Shown here piece after piece: positions 43,750-56,939 of a stretch of 64,000 nucleotides of DNA. Location: positions 60,822,867 through 60,886,866 of the forward strand of contig OZ020303.1 of assembly GCA_963971305.1 (NCBI GenBank), read 5' to 3'. The stretch is from Arcuatula senhousia (lineage: Eukaryota; Mollusca; Bivalvia; Mytilida; Mytilidae). The notes beneath the pieces are model-generated. The model was not told where the DNA came from. It made no database searches and saw only the letters and a list, made by a program, of their open reading frames with translations. A program made the translations under genes and the position numbers. The stretch's first letter is position 1, and each line of letters opens with the position of its first letter.

Positions 43750-43955
43750 CACAGGGGCTTGAGTTCTGGTCATTTTTATATTACCTGGAAAAAAAAATCG
43801 ACCCCCTACTCTATAATACACAGGGGCTTGAGTTCTGGTCATTTATATTACCTTGAAAAAAATCGACCCCCTACTCTATAATACACAGGGGCTTGAGTTC
43901 TGGTCATTTATATTACCTTGAAGATAAATAGACCCCCTACTCTATAATACACAGT
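43750..43955. repeat. Tandem repeat of about 66 bp, three copies
   Basis: Three near-identical units containing ACAGGGGCTTGAGTTCTGGT and GACCCCCTACTCTATAATAC. Confidence 0.9.
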
Positions 43956-44029
43956 CAGCAGATATTGAAAGCGAGGTGATAATGTTTTGCTGTTCGATGT
44001 ACGTACGTCCGTACGTATGGCGTTAATGT

Positions 44030-44510
44030 TCAGGATAATCTCTGTAACCACTGGGAGTAGAAAGATGAAACTTGGGTCATTGATTGCATTGTGGGTGGGG
44101 ACTGTGCCGAAGGTTTCGGAATTTTGATATGGCCCCTAGGGGCTGGGCTGCATAGGTTGCCTAAGGGCACATTATTCCTTCGTCACGCAACTCCTCCCAG
44201 GTTATTTGGAATACTGAACTGAAGCTTGGCTCAGTAGTTGCACTATAGATGTAGCTTCTGCCGAAGGTTTCGGAATTTTGATATGGCCCCTTGGGGCTGG
44301 GGTGCATAGGTAGCCTAAGAGCACATTATTCCTTCGTCACGCAACTCGTCCCATGTTATTTGGAATACCAAACTGAAACTTGGCTCAGTAGTTGTACTAT
44401 GGATGTAGATTCTGTCGAAAGTTTCGGAATTTTGATATGGCTCCTAGAAGCTGGGCTGCATAGGTAGCATAAGGGCACATTCCTTCGTCATGCATAATTC
44501 TTTACATTAC
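44030..44510. repeat. Tandem repeat of about 175 bp, nearly three copies
   Basis: Units share GTTTCGGAATTTTGATATGG, GGGCTGCATAGG and TTCCTTCGTCACGCAACTC. Divergence between units is moderate. Non-coding. Confidence 0.75.
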
Positions 44511-45068
44511 TATCACTGCCACTACCAGGGAAAAGTCTCATATTAATACATATACATTTGATAGTTCTAGTAATGCTCATTATAGTCATAGTTTCTTTCT
44601 TTCAATTTTTGCCCTTATACTATCAAACACCAGAGTAGCGCGGGGATAAGCAGCGTGGCTGCTTCGACTAGTTAATTATGGGCTATTGGTACTTTGCGGA
44701 ACGGAACGGAACGAAACGGAACGGAACGGAACAAGACATGGGGATCCATAAGGGGAAAATTTTTATTAATATATTTTTTTTAACTATGACAAGGACTTGC
44801 TTCTAAACTAGTCCTTGTGTATGAATTTCACATTTTTGTATCATAAATTAAAAGTTTTATAAATCATCCCTACTTTAATAGTCTGTTCAGATATTTAAAG
44901 CTATATTTTAACATGGCCTTAAATAATTAGTAAACTAGTAAGTTGTCAACGCATAATGAAAGTCATTGCTGTCTCTCAGCCATTTTTTACTTAAATAAGA
45001 CATATGTACATGAAGATAAATTTGAGAATACAATCTTGTTCCGTTTCGTTCCGTTAAATACCATTACC

Positions 45069-48000
45069 CGGGGCTAATGGTACTTTGCGGAACGGAACGG
45101 AACAAAACTTTTTTCTTCCAAATTTCATTTTCGCACAAAGTTTCCACCATCGTGATAAGAAATAGACATATGAAACACTTGAAATGTAAAGAAAATACAA
45201 CAAGTTGTCCGCAATTATTTATTATACCTACCTTCTGAGAAGATGAACCTATTCAGGCTAGAACTAAAAGGAGTGCGTTTAGATCTAGGTATAGTATTGG
45301 GTTATCTTAGAAATAGATGATAGAGACTCTGATATACTACTAATGACGAAAATCGAAAAAAAAATCTTGTTCCGTTTCGTTCCGTTAAATACCATTACCC
45401 GGGGGCTAATGGTACTTTGCGGAACGGAACGGAACAAAACTTTTTTCTTCCAAATTTCATTTTCGCACAAAGTTTCCACCATCGTGATAAGAAATAGACA
45501 TATGAAACACTTGAAATGTAAAGAAAATACAACAAGTTGTCCGCAATTATTTATTATACCTACCTTCTGAGAAGATGAACCTATTCAGGCTAGAACTAAA
45601 AGGAGTGCGTTTAGATCTAGGTATAGTATTGGGTTATCTTAGAAATAGATGATAGAGACTCTGATATGCTACTAATGACGAAAATCGAAAAAAAATCTTG
45701 TTCCGTTTCGTTCCGTTAAATACCATTACCCGGGGGCTAATGGTACTTTGCGGAACGGAACGGAACAAAACTTTTTTCTTCCAAATTTCATTTTCGCACA
45801 AAGTTTCCACCATCGTGATAAGAAATAGACATATGAAACACTTGAAATGTAAAGAAAATACAACAAGTTGTCCGCAATTATTTATTATACCTATACCTTC
45901 TGAGAAGATGAACCTATTCAGGCTAGAACTAAAAGGAGTGCGTTTAGATCTAGGTATAGTATTGGGTTATCTTAGAAATAGATGATAGAGACTCTGATAT
46001 GCTACTAATGACGAAAATCGAAAAAAAATCTTGTTCCGTTTCGTTCCGTTAAATACCATTACCCGGGGGCTAATGGTACTTTGCGGAACGGAACGGAACA
46101 AAACTTTTTTCTTCCAAATTTCATTTTCGCACAAAGTTTCCACCATCGTGATAAGAAATAGACATATGAAACACTTGAAATGTAAAGAAAATACAACAAG
46201 TTGTCCGCAATTATTTATTATACCTACCTTCTGAGAAGATGAACCTATTCAGGCTAGAACTAAAAGGAGTGCGTTTAGATCTAGGTATAGTATTGGGTTA
46301 TCTTAGAAATAGATGATAGAGACTCTGATATGCTACTAATGACGAAAATCGAAAAAAAATCTTGTTCCGTTTCGTTCCGTTAAATACCATTACCCGGGGG
46401 CTAATGGTACTTTGCGGAACGGAACGGAACAAAACTTTTTTCTTCCAAATTTCATTTTCGCACAAAGTTTCCACCATCGTGATAAGAAATAGACATATGA
46501 AACACTTGAAATGTAAAGAAAATACAACAAGTTGTCCGCAATTATTTATTATACCTACCTTCTGAGAAGATGAACCTATTCAGGCTAGAACTAAAAGGAG
46601 TGCGTTTAGATCTAGGTATAGTATTGGGTTATCTTAGAAATAGATGATAGAGACTCTGATATGCTACTAATGACGAAAATCGAAAAAAAAATCTTGTTCC
46701 GTTTCGTTCCGTTAAATACCATTACCCGGGGGCTAATGGTACTTTGCGGAACGGAACGGAACAAAACTTTTTTCTTCCAAATTTCATTTTCGCACAAAGT
46801 TTCCACCATCGTGATAAGAAATAGACATATGAAACACTTGAAATGTAAAGAAAATACAACAAGTTGTCCGCAATTATTTATTATACCTACCTTCTGAGAA
46901 GATGAACCTATTCAGGCTAGAACTAAAAGGGGTGCGTTTAGATCTAGGTATAGTATTGGGTTATCTTAGAAATAGATGATAGAGACTCTGATATGCTACT
47001 AATGACGAAAATCGAAAAAAAAATCTTGTTCCGTTTCGTTCCGTTAAATACCATTACCCGGGGGCTAATGGTACTTTGCGGAACGGAACGGAACAAAAAT
47101 TTTTTCTTCCAAATTTCATTTTCGCACAAAGTTTCCACCATCGTGATAAGAAATAGACATATGAAACACTTGAAATGTAAAGAAAATACAACAAGTTGTC
47201 CGCAATTATTTATTATACCTACCTTCTGAGAAGATGAACCTATTCAGGCTAGAACTAAAAGGGGTGCGTTTAGATCTAGGTATAGTATTGGGTTATCTTA
47301 GAAATAGATGATAGAGACTCTGATATGCTACTAATGACGAAAATCGAAAAAAAAATCTTGTTCCGTTTCGTTCCGTTAAATACCATTACCCGGGGGCTAA
47401 TGGTACTTTGCGGAACGGAACGGAACAAAACTTTTTTCTTCCAAATTTCATTTTCGCACAAAGTTTCCACCATCGTGATAAGAAATAGACATATGAAACA
47501 CTTGAAATGTAAAGAAAATACAACAAGTTGTCCGCAATTATTTATTATACCTACCTTCTGAGAAGATGAACCTATTCAGGCTAGAACTAAAAGGAGTGCG
47601 TTTAGATCTAGGTATAGTATTGGGTTATCTTAGAAATAGATGATAGAGACTCTGATATGCTACTAATGACGAAAATCGAAAAAAAATCTTGTTCCGTTTC
47701 GTTCCGTTAAATACCATTACCCGGGGGCTAATGGTACTTTGCGGAACGGAACGGAACAAAACTTTTTTCTTCCAAATTTCATTTTCGCACAAAGTTTCCA
47801 CCATCGTGATAAGAAATAGACATATGAAACACTTGAAATGTAAAGAAAATACAACAAGTTGTCCGCAATTATTTATTATACCTACCTTCTGAGAAGATGA
47901 ACCTATTCAGGCTAGAACTAAAAGGAGTGCGTTTAGATCTAGGTATAGTATTGGGTTATCTTAGAAATAGATGATAGAGACTCTGATATGCTACTAATGA

Positions 48001-49312
48001 CGAAAATCGAAAAAAAAATCTTGTTCCGTTTCGTTCCGTTAAATACCATTACCCGGGGGCTAATGGTACTTTGCGGAACGGAACGGAACAAAACTTTTTT
48101 CTTCCAAATTTCATTTTCGCACAAAGTTTCCACCATCGTGATAAGAAATAGACATATGAAACACTTGAAATGTAAAGAAAATACAACAAGTTGTCCGCAA
48201 TTATTTATTATACCTACCTTCTGAGAAGATGAACCTATTCAGGCTAGAACTAAAAGGGGTGCGTTTAGATCTAGGTATAGTATTGGGTTATCTTAGAAAT
48301 AGATGATAGAGACTCTGATATGCTACTAATGACGAAAATCGAAAAAAAAATCTTGTTCCGTTTCGTTCCGTTAAATACCATTACCCGGGGGCTAATGGTA
48401 CTTTGCGGAACGGAACGGAACAAAACTTTTTTCTTCCAAATTTCATTTTCGCACAAAGTTTCCACCATCGTGATAAGAAATAGACATATGAAACACTTGA
48501 AATGTAAAGAAAATACAACAAGTTGTCCGCAATTATTTATTATACCTACCTTCTGAGAAGATGAACCTATTCAGGCTAGAACTAAAAGGGGTGCGTTTAG
48601 ATCTAGGTATAGTATTGGGTTATCTTAGAAATAGATGATAGAGACTCTGATATGCTACTAATGACGAAAATCGAAAAAAAAATCTTGTTCCGTTTCGTTC
48701 CGTTAAATACCATTACCCGGGGGCTAATGGTACTTTGCGGAACGGAACGGAACAAAAATTTTTTCTTCCAAATTTCATTTTCGCACAAAGTTTCCACCAT
48801 CGTGATAAGAAATAGACATATGAAACACTTGAAATGTAAAGAAAATACAACAAGTTGTCCGCAATTATTTATTATACCTACCTTCTGAGAAGATGAACCT
48901 ATTCAGGCTAGAACTAAAAGGAGTGCGTTTAGATCTAGGTATAGTATTGGGTTATCTTAGAAATAGATGATAGAGACTCTGATATACTACTAATGACGAA
49001 AATCGAAAAAAAAATCTTGTTCCGTTTCGTTCCGTTAAATACCATTACCCGGGGGCTAATGGTACTTTGCGGAACGGAACGGAACAAAAAATTTTTCTTC
49101 CAAATTTCATTTTCGCACAAAGTTTCCACCATCGTGATAAGAAATAGACATATGAAACACTTGAAATGTAAAGAAAATACAACAAGTTGTCCGCAATTAT
49201 TTATTATACCTACCTTCTGAGAAGATGAACCTATTCAGGCTAGAACTAAAAGGAGTGCGTTTAGATCTAGGTATAGTATTGGGTTATCTTAGAAATAGAT
49301 GATAGAGACTCT
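45069..49312 (+). repeat. Left array of the 332-bp MITE-like unit (about 12.8 copies)
   Basis: Thirteen CCCGGG junctions occur at about 332-bp spacing from 45068 to 49048. Each unit begins GGGCTAATGGTACTTTGCGG with (GGAAC) repeats and ends (GTTCC) repeats plus TTAAATACCATTACCC, so each unit has its own imperfect inverted ends of about 33 bp. Units differ by only a few bases. Conserved short ORFs on both strands follow from this identity. Confidence 0.92.
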
Positions 49313-50816
49313 TTGACATTGAAAACGTTAGTGTAAGAAAGGCATATTATATCTTATGCATGACGATGTTTGAACAAAAAAATGATTAATCTTAATTTTG
49401 AACAACAAATATCAGCGATTTTAAGAGCTTGTGTCAGAAAAGTTTCTTTCATGTTTTTAAAAAGAAGATTTTTCCAGATGGCTTAACGAATGCATGTGAC
49501 AGTTATAAATTTGTGGTTCTGATTCTGATAGAAGAATATGTGAAAATAAAAATAAAAAACCCATAGAACTCGCGCATTCGGTGTGGCGGGCTAGGTTATA
49601 AAAGATTCTATTTACAAAGCATTTAAAGCATAATAATTAAATGAAAATAAAAATAATCTCTTCTTCGCCAAAAACTCACAAAATGAAGGACAGTAAATAA
49701 GAGACCGTTATAAATTGTTACCATCTATTATTTCCTGCTTAAGTTCATGACAGTTCAAGACAGAAAACACAAATCTGTCCGATGACCTAATATTTCCTGC
49801 AGCAATTCACAACAGTGCATTACAGTTAGTGGATATCTTGTCAAGTACTGCCTTTTACTATGGCAATGGTGGACAGTGCATAATAGGTCAAGAAAAATTG
49901 TCAACTGCTGTGCAAAATTGTTACGGATCAGGACAAAGATAAACAATACAAGTAAAATTGTTAACTACTGCCCAAAATTGTAACAATTTAGGACAGTGAT
50001 TAACAATGCAGGTAAAGTCTGTCACGATCTATGAGAAACTGTACCAATGTCGGACAGTGCAGGCCAATGCAGGACAGTGCATTATAGGCGGAAGGCAATC
50101 ACTGTCACAAACTGTCCTTGATTGTATAGGGTGATAATGGTAATTCACTGTTGTTTGGCAGTAGTTTCACAGTAAATAGCAGTGTAAGGCAGTAAAAAAA
50201 TGACTGTGTCTGGTATAGACAGTAATTTTTTTGGTTCATAGTGAATTAACGTTTGTGCAAGCAACAGCTTTTCTCTATCTGGACAAGTTTACATCTTTTA
50301 GACTAAAAAACACAGAAAACTAGTTTTCACCTTTTATGGGCCACAACGTTTAAATTCTAATACATGAAAATTTAAGAAACTGTTACAAAAGATTTCATTA
50401 TTTCACAACAGAAAGTATTTATCATCAAATACAATATATCAAATGGCTAACAGCGGTTGCTTAGACGATTCTTATGAAAGAAAAATTGCAACAAGTTTTG
50501 GCGCCAGAGGAGTTAAAATTGAATAGGTTATATTATTCTGAGGGTATTGCATAACAATACCATGTTCCTTACTTGTTGCATATCACAAAGCTCCAGATAA
50601 TCTTATGGAATGAAAGACCAAAATAAATATGAAAACAAGATGCTCCAATGAGCCTAAATCGTTCACCTGACTTCTATGCCAACCCATTTTTGACATGAAA
50701 AGGTCCCTAAGATTAATAATGGGTCAACTGATAAAATCCAGTAACTCAATGCACATCAAAGAGTAGAGATGAAAATTTTAGCAATTAAAAGCTTGTTATA
50801 ATATGTGCCCCCAACA
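49313..50816. other. Central spacer of the foldback element
   Basis: Unique sequence between the arms. From 49740 to 50230 it has loosely repeated GGACAGTGCA words. The block around 50535-50670 resembles dispersed repeats elsewhere (42130, and the GAGCCTCTTG-type repeat end). No protein-coding gene and no transposase. Confidence 0.6.
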
Positions 50817-53590
50817 CACATTTCAAGTGTTTCATATGTCTATTTCTTATCACGATGGTGGAAACTTTGTGCGAAAATGAAATTTGGAAGAAAAATTTTT
50901 TGTTCCGTTCCGTTCCGCAAAGTACCATTAGCCCCCGGGTAATGGTATTTAACGGAACGAAACGGAACAAGATTTTTTTTTCGATTTTCGTCATTAGTAG
51001 CATATCAGAGTCTCTATCATCTATTTCTAAGATAACCCAATACTATACCTAGATCTAAACGCACTCCTTTTAGTTCTAGCCTGAATAGGTTCATCTTCTC
51101 AGAAGGTAGGTATAATAAATAATTGCGGACAACTTGTTGTATTTTCTTTACATTTCAAGTGTTTCATATGTCTATTTCTTATCACGATGGTGGAAACTTT
51201 GTGCGAAAATGAAATTTGGAAGAAAAAAGTTTTGTTCCGTTCCGTTCCGCAAAGTACCATTAGCCCCCGGGTAATGGTATTTAACGGAACGAAACGGAAC
51301 AAGATTTTTTTTTCGATTTTCGTCATTAGTAGCATATCAGAGTCTCTATCATCTATTTCTAAGATAACCCAATACTATACCTAGATCTAAACGCACTCCT
51401 TTTAGTTCTAGCCTGAATAGGTTCATCTTCTCAGAAGGTAGGTATAATAAATAATTGCGGACGACTTGTTGTATTTTCTTTACATTTCAAGTGTTTCATA
51501 TGTCTATTTCTTATCACGATGGTGGAAACTTTGTGCGAAAATGAAATTTGGAAGAAACATTTTTTGTTCCGTTCCGTTCCGCAAAGTACCATTAGCCCCC
51601 GGGTAATGGTATTTAACGGAACGAAACGGAACAAGATTTTTTTTTCGATTTTCGTCATTAGTAGCATATCAGAGTCTCTATCATCTATTTCTAAGATAAC
51701 CCAATACTATACCTAGATCTAAACGCACCCCTTTTAGTTCTAGCCTGAATAGGTTCATCTTCTCAGAAGGTAGGTATAATAAATAATTGCGGACAACTTG
51801 TTGTATTTTCTTTACATTTCAAGTGTTTCATATGTCTATTTCTTATCACGATGGTGGAAACTTTGTGCGAAAATGAAATTTGGAAGAAAAATTTTTTTGT
51901 TCCGTTCCGTTCCGCAAAGTACCATTAGCCCCCGGGTAATGGTATTTAACGGAACGAAACGGAACAAGATTTTTTTTTCGATTTTCGTAATTAGTAGCAT
52001 ATCAGAGTCTCTATCATCTATTTCTAAGATAACCCAATACTATACCTAGATCTAAACGCACTCCTTTTAGTTCTAGCCTGAATAGGTTCATCTTCTCAGA
52101 AGGTAGGTATAATAAATAATTGCGGACAACTTGTTGTATTTTCTTTATATTTCAAGTGTTTCATATGTCTATTTCTTATCACGATGGTGGAAACTTTGTG
52201 CGAAAATGAAATTTGGAAGAAAAAAGTTTTGTTCCGTTCCGTTCCGCAAAGTACCATTAGCCCCCGGGTAATGGTATTTAACGGAACGAAACGGAACAAG
52301 ATTTTTTTTTCGATTTTTGTCATTAGTAGCATATCAGAGTCTCTATCATCTATTTCTAAGATAACCCAATACTATACCTAGATCTAAACGCACCCCTTTT
52401 AGTTCTAGCCTGAATAGGTTCATCTTCTCAGAAGGTAGGTATAATAAATAATTGCGGACAACTTGTTGTATTTTCTTTACATTTCAAGTGTTTCATATGT
52501 CTATTTCTTATCACGATGGTGGAAACTTTGTGCGAAAATGAAATTTGGAAGAAAAATTTTTTTTCCGTTCCGTTCCGCAAAGTACCATTAGCCCCCGGGT
52601 AATGGTATTTAACGGAACGAAACGGAACAAGATTTTTTTTTTCGATTTTCGTCATTAGTAGCATATCAGAGTCTCTATCATCTATTTCTAAGATAACCCA
52701 ATACTATACCTAGATCTAAACGCACTCCTTTTAGTTCTAGCCTGAATAGGTTCATCTTCTCAGAAGGTAGGTATAATAAATAATTGCGGACAACTTGTTG
52801 TATTTTCTTTACATTTCAAGTGTTTCATATGTCTATTTCTTATCACGATGGTGGAAACTTTGTGCGAAAATGAAATTTGGAAGAAAAAAGTTTTGTTCCG
52901 TTCCGTTCCGCAAAGTACCATTAGCCCCCGGGTAATGGTATTTAACGGAACGAAACGGAACAAGATTTTTTTTTCGATTTTCGTCATTAGTAGCATATCA
53001 GAGTCTCTATCATCTATTTCTAAGATAACCCAATACTATACCTAGATCTAAACGCACCCCTTTTAGTTCTAGCCTGAATAGGTTCATCTTCTCAGAAGGT
53101 AGGTATAATAAATAATTGCGGACAACTTGTTGTATTTTCTTTACATTTCAAGTGTTTCATATGTCTATTTCTTATCACGATGGTGGAAACTTTGTGCGAA
53201 AATGAAATTTGGAAGAAAATTTTTTTGTTCCGTTCCGTTCCGCAAAGTACCATTAGCCCCCGGGTAATGGTATTTAACGGAACGAAACGGAACAAGATTT
53301 TTTTTTCGATTTTCGTCATTAGTAGCATATCAGAGTCTCTATCATCTATTTCTAAGATAACCCAATACTATACCTAGATCTAAACGCACTCCTTTTAGTT
53401 CTAGCCTGAATAGGTTCATCTTCTCAGAAGGTAGGTATAATAAATAATTGCGGACAACTTGTTGTATTTTCTTTACATTTCAAGTGTTTCATATGTCTAT
53501 TTCTTATCACGATGGTGGAAACTTTGTGCGAAAATGAAATTTGGAAGAAAAAAGTTTTGTTCCGTTCCGTTCCGCAAAGTACCATTAGCC
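50817..53590 (-). repeat. Right array of the 332-bp MITE-like unit (about 8.3 copies)
   Basis: Nine CCCGGG junctions from 50934 to 53589, with units in the opposite orientation to the left array. Small base differences (A or T runs after GGAAC, AAGGAGTGCG or AAGGGGTGCG) distinguish units and could be used to trace which units were copied across. Confidence 0.92.
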
Positions 53591-53990
53591 CCCGGGTAAT
53601 GGTATTTAACGGAACGAAACGGAACAAGATTGTATTCTCAAATTTATCTTCATGTACATATGTCTTATTTAAGTAAAAAATGGCTGAGAGACAGCAATGA
53701 CTTTCATTATGCGTTGACAACTTACTAGTTTACTAATTATTTAAGGCCATGTTAAAATATAGCTTTAAATATCTGAACAGACTATTAAAGTAGGGATGAT
53801 TTATAAAACTTTTAATTTATGATACAAAAATGTGAAATTCATACACAAGGACTAGTTTAGAAGCAAGTCCTTGTCATAGTTAAAAAAAATATATTAATAA
53901 AAATTTTCCCCTTATGGATCCCCATGTCTTGTTCCGTTCCGTTCCGTTTCGTTCCGTTCCGTTCCGCAAAGTACCAATAGCCTAATTATG

Positions 53991-54862
53991 CCAACAGATC
54001 GTAGACATAGTTATCTGTCAGCAGATAATCAGATATTTCGCTAACAAATCATAGACATAGTGATCTGTCAGCAGATGATCAAATATTATGACAACAGATC
54101 ATAGACATAGTAAGCATTTTTTTTATGCCAACAGATCATAGACAAAGAAATCTGTCCGCAGATAATCAGATATTATGCCAACAAATCATAGACGTAATAA
54201 GCAGTCAACAGCTAATAAGATAGTATGCAAACATATCATAGACATAGTGATAAGAAAACAGATAATCAAATAGTATGTCCACAGATCATAGACAAAGTAA
54301 TCACTCAACAGATAATCAGATATTATACCCACAGATCATACACATAATAATCAGTCAACAGATAATCAGATATTTCGTCAACAGATCATAGACATAGTTA
54401 TCAGTCAATAGATAATCAGATATTATGCCAACAGACATATACATAGTAGTCAGTCAACATATAATCAGATATTATGTCAACAGATCATAGACAAAGTAAT
54501 CAGTCAACAGATAATAAGATATTATGCCAACAGATCATACGCATAGTAATCAGTCAACAGATAATCAGATATTATGCCAACATATCATAGACATAGTAAT
54601 CAGTCAGCAGATAATCAGATATTTCGCTAACAAATCATAGAAATAGTAGTCAGTTAACAGATAATAAGATATTATGCCAACAGATCATAAGCATAGTAAT
54701 CAGTCAACAGATCATAGACAAAGTAATCAGTCAACAGATAATAAGATATTATGCCAACAGATCATAGACATAGTAATCAGTCAGCAGATAATCAGATATT
54801 TCGCTAACAAATCATAGACATAGTAATTAGTTAATAGATAATCAGATATCATGCAAACAACC
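53991..54862. repeat. Minisatellite of about 50 bp
   Basis: About 17 imperfect units containing AACAGATCATAGACATAGTA, ATCAGTCAACAGATAATCAG and ATATTATGCC. The array begins immediately at the right edge of the foldback element. Non-coding. Confidence 0.85.
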
Positions 54863-54879
54863 TAACACAAGTGATTTTC

Positions 54880-56020
54880 CTTTTCGTTTTTCGTTTTTCG
54901 TTTTTCAAATTTTTTTTTTCAAAAATGTTTTTTTCGATTTTTTTTTTTTTCGATTTTGAATAGGAAAATGACCCATTTTCCTTTTCGTTTTTCATTTTCC
55001 TTTTCGTTTTTCATTTTCCTTTTCGATTTTGAATAGGAAAATGACCCATTTTCCTTTTCGTTATTCATTTTCCTTTTCAAATTTTTTTTTTCAAATTTTT
55101 TTTTTTTCGATTTTTTTTTTTTTTTTTTTATTTTGAATAGGAAAATGACCCATTTTCCTTTTCGTTTTTCATTTTCCTTTTCGATTTTGAATAGGAAAAT
55201 GACCCATTTTCCTTTTCGTTATTCATTTTCCTTTTCAAATTTTTTTTTTCAAAATTTTTTTTTTCGAAATTTGTTTTTATTTTTATTTTGAATAGGAAAA
55301 TGACCCATTTTCCTTTTCGTTTTTCATTTTCCTTTTCGATTTTGAATAGGAAAATGACTCATTTTCCTTTTCGTTATTCATTTTCCTTTTCGTTTTTCAT
55401 TTTCCTTTTCGATTTTGAATAGGAAAATGACTCATTTTCCTTTTCGTTATTCATTTTCCTTTTCAAAGTTTTTTTTTCAATTTTTTTTTTTTCGAATTCT
55501 TTTTTTTTCGATTTTGAATAGGAAAATGACCCATTTTCCTTTTCGTTTTTCATTTTCCTTTTCGATTTTGAATAGGAAAATGACCCATTTTCCTTTTCGT
55601 TATTCATTTTCCTTTTCAAATTTTTTTTTTCAAATTTTTTTTTTCGAAATTTGTTTTTATTTTTATTTTGAATAGGAAAATGACCCATTTTCCTTTTCGT
55701 TTTTCATTTTCCTTTTCGATTTTGAATAGGAAAATGACTCATTTTCCTTTTCGTTATTCATTTTCATTTCGTTTTTCATTTTCCTTTTCGATTTTGAATA
55801 GGAAAATGACTCATTTTCCTTTTCGTTATTCATTTTCCTTTTCAAAGTTTTTTTTTCAAATTTTTTTTTTTCGAATTCTTTTTTTTTCGATTTTGAATAG
55901 GAAAATGACCCATTTTCCTTTTCGTTTTTCATTTTCCTTTTCGATTTTGAATAGGAAAATGACTCATTTTCCTTTTCGTTATTCATTTTCCTTTTCGTTT
56001 TTCATTTTCCTTTTCTTCTC
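54880..56020. repeat. T-rich minisatellite with palindromic core
   Basis: Repeats of TTTTGAATAGGAAAATGACC, CATTTTCCTTTTCGTTTTTC and long T runs, in higher-order blocks of roughly 170-290 bp. GGAAAATGACCCATTTTCC is a small palindrome. Long ORFs on both strands here are repeat artefacts. Confidence 0.85.
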
Positions 56021-56029
56021 TGTGTTTTT

Positions 56030-56930
56030 TTTAAGAGATAAATACTTGACAACGATAATCAGTTTTAGATGAAAATTTATGTACTAAGTAATCGCTTCTT
56101 CTATCTTTTTGCTTTTTGGAAACGATTGTTTTTCTTTCGTTTCTTTTGTTGGTTTTCGACCTTCTAATGTTTTGCTTTAAATGCTGATTAAAAGTTTTTC
56201 TTGAAATATGCATACAAGTTTATAGCAAAACCAAATATACCGTTTTTTAACAGCTTTGATTGATATTTTGTGTTTTGTACAGTTTTCAAGTTTCAAGATA
56301 AAATCTGCCCTTTAATGCCCATAACTTCAATAAGGGGCCATATATACAAGCCGCAAAAAGAAACGATACCAAGGCTTTTTAATTTTAACATAGTTCCACG
56401 AAACTGTTTGACTGCAATTTGTTATATGAATAGAATGAAAAATTTATTCTTCAGTTGAAGTGAACAACATTTTTCAATGCCGTCAAATAACAATTTTAAC
56501 AATAAAAAGTGAAAATTATCTTGAAAGAAATGTTAGAATTTTAACCTTGATTATGAAATGTTTCATTTTTTACAATATAAGACAACCAAAAGGCGATCAA
56601 AACTGAAACTGGAAAATCTGAAAATCGAAAACAACGTCAACGTCAAAACAGAGCAAAATGATAAATTAAATTTTACAGGTTTCTTTGCATTTTAATCTAA
56701 GTTTGTTTTTCAAACCTGATATTACACTTTTGACACACATCATCCCAGTACACGTCGAGGACAAGAAACGTCGAAACGTCAAATACAAGAAAATCATATC
56801 TGTGCTCGAAACTGGTTCATTTATTGCATATCTAATGCTGAATATATAAAAGGTAATAACAAAACTACCGAACTTGAATGATCAATCTCATAGTCCAGAG
56901 AAAATGACAAAAAACGAATCAGTCATACCG
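56030..56930. other. AT-rich DNA, no gene seen
   Basis: I find no coding region. A short stretch at 56720-56930 may belong to the 3' part of the neighbouring Penelope-like fragments. Confidence 0.35.
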
Positions 56931-56939
56931 GAGAACTGG

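Larger units (their letters stand above)
44681..53982. mobile_element. 9.3-kb foldback element with inverted arrays of a 332-bp unit
   Basis: The ends start GGCTATTGGTACTTTGCGG and are inverse to each other, flanked by TAATTATG (44673-44680 and 53983-53990), an 8-bp target duplication. The outermost 388-393 bp of each arm are a distinct unit. Inside are tandem 332-bp units, direct on the left and inverted on the right, around a 1.5-kb spacer. No transposase is present, so it would need one in trans. The 8-bp duplication fits hAT, P or similar superfamilies; the ends do not settle which. Confidence 0.85.

Noticed and set aside
45343..53720. Repeated 65-98 residue ORFs on both strands of the 332-bp arrays
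   Set aside because: They are copied because the DNA units are nearly identical. They overlap on opposite strands, cover the unit ends, and show no protein-like conservation independent of the DNA.
53991..54862. Regularly spaced repeats resembling a CRISPR array
   Set aside because: The units are imperfect, contiguous and AT-rich without distinct spacers, and the genome is eukaryotic; this is a minisatellite.
55374..56072. Long ORFs rich in KKFEKK and FSFSFS
   Set aside because: Low-complexity translations of the T-rich minisatellite on both strands.
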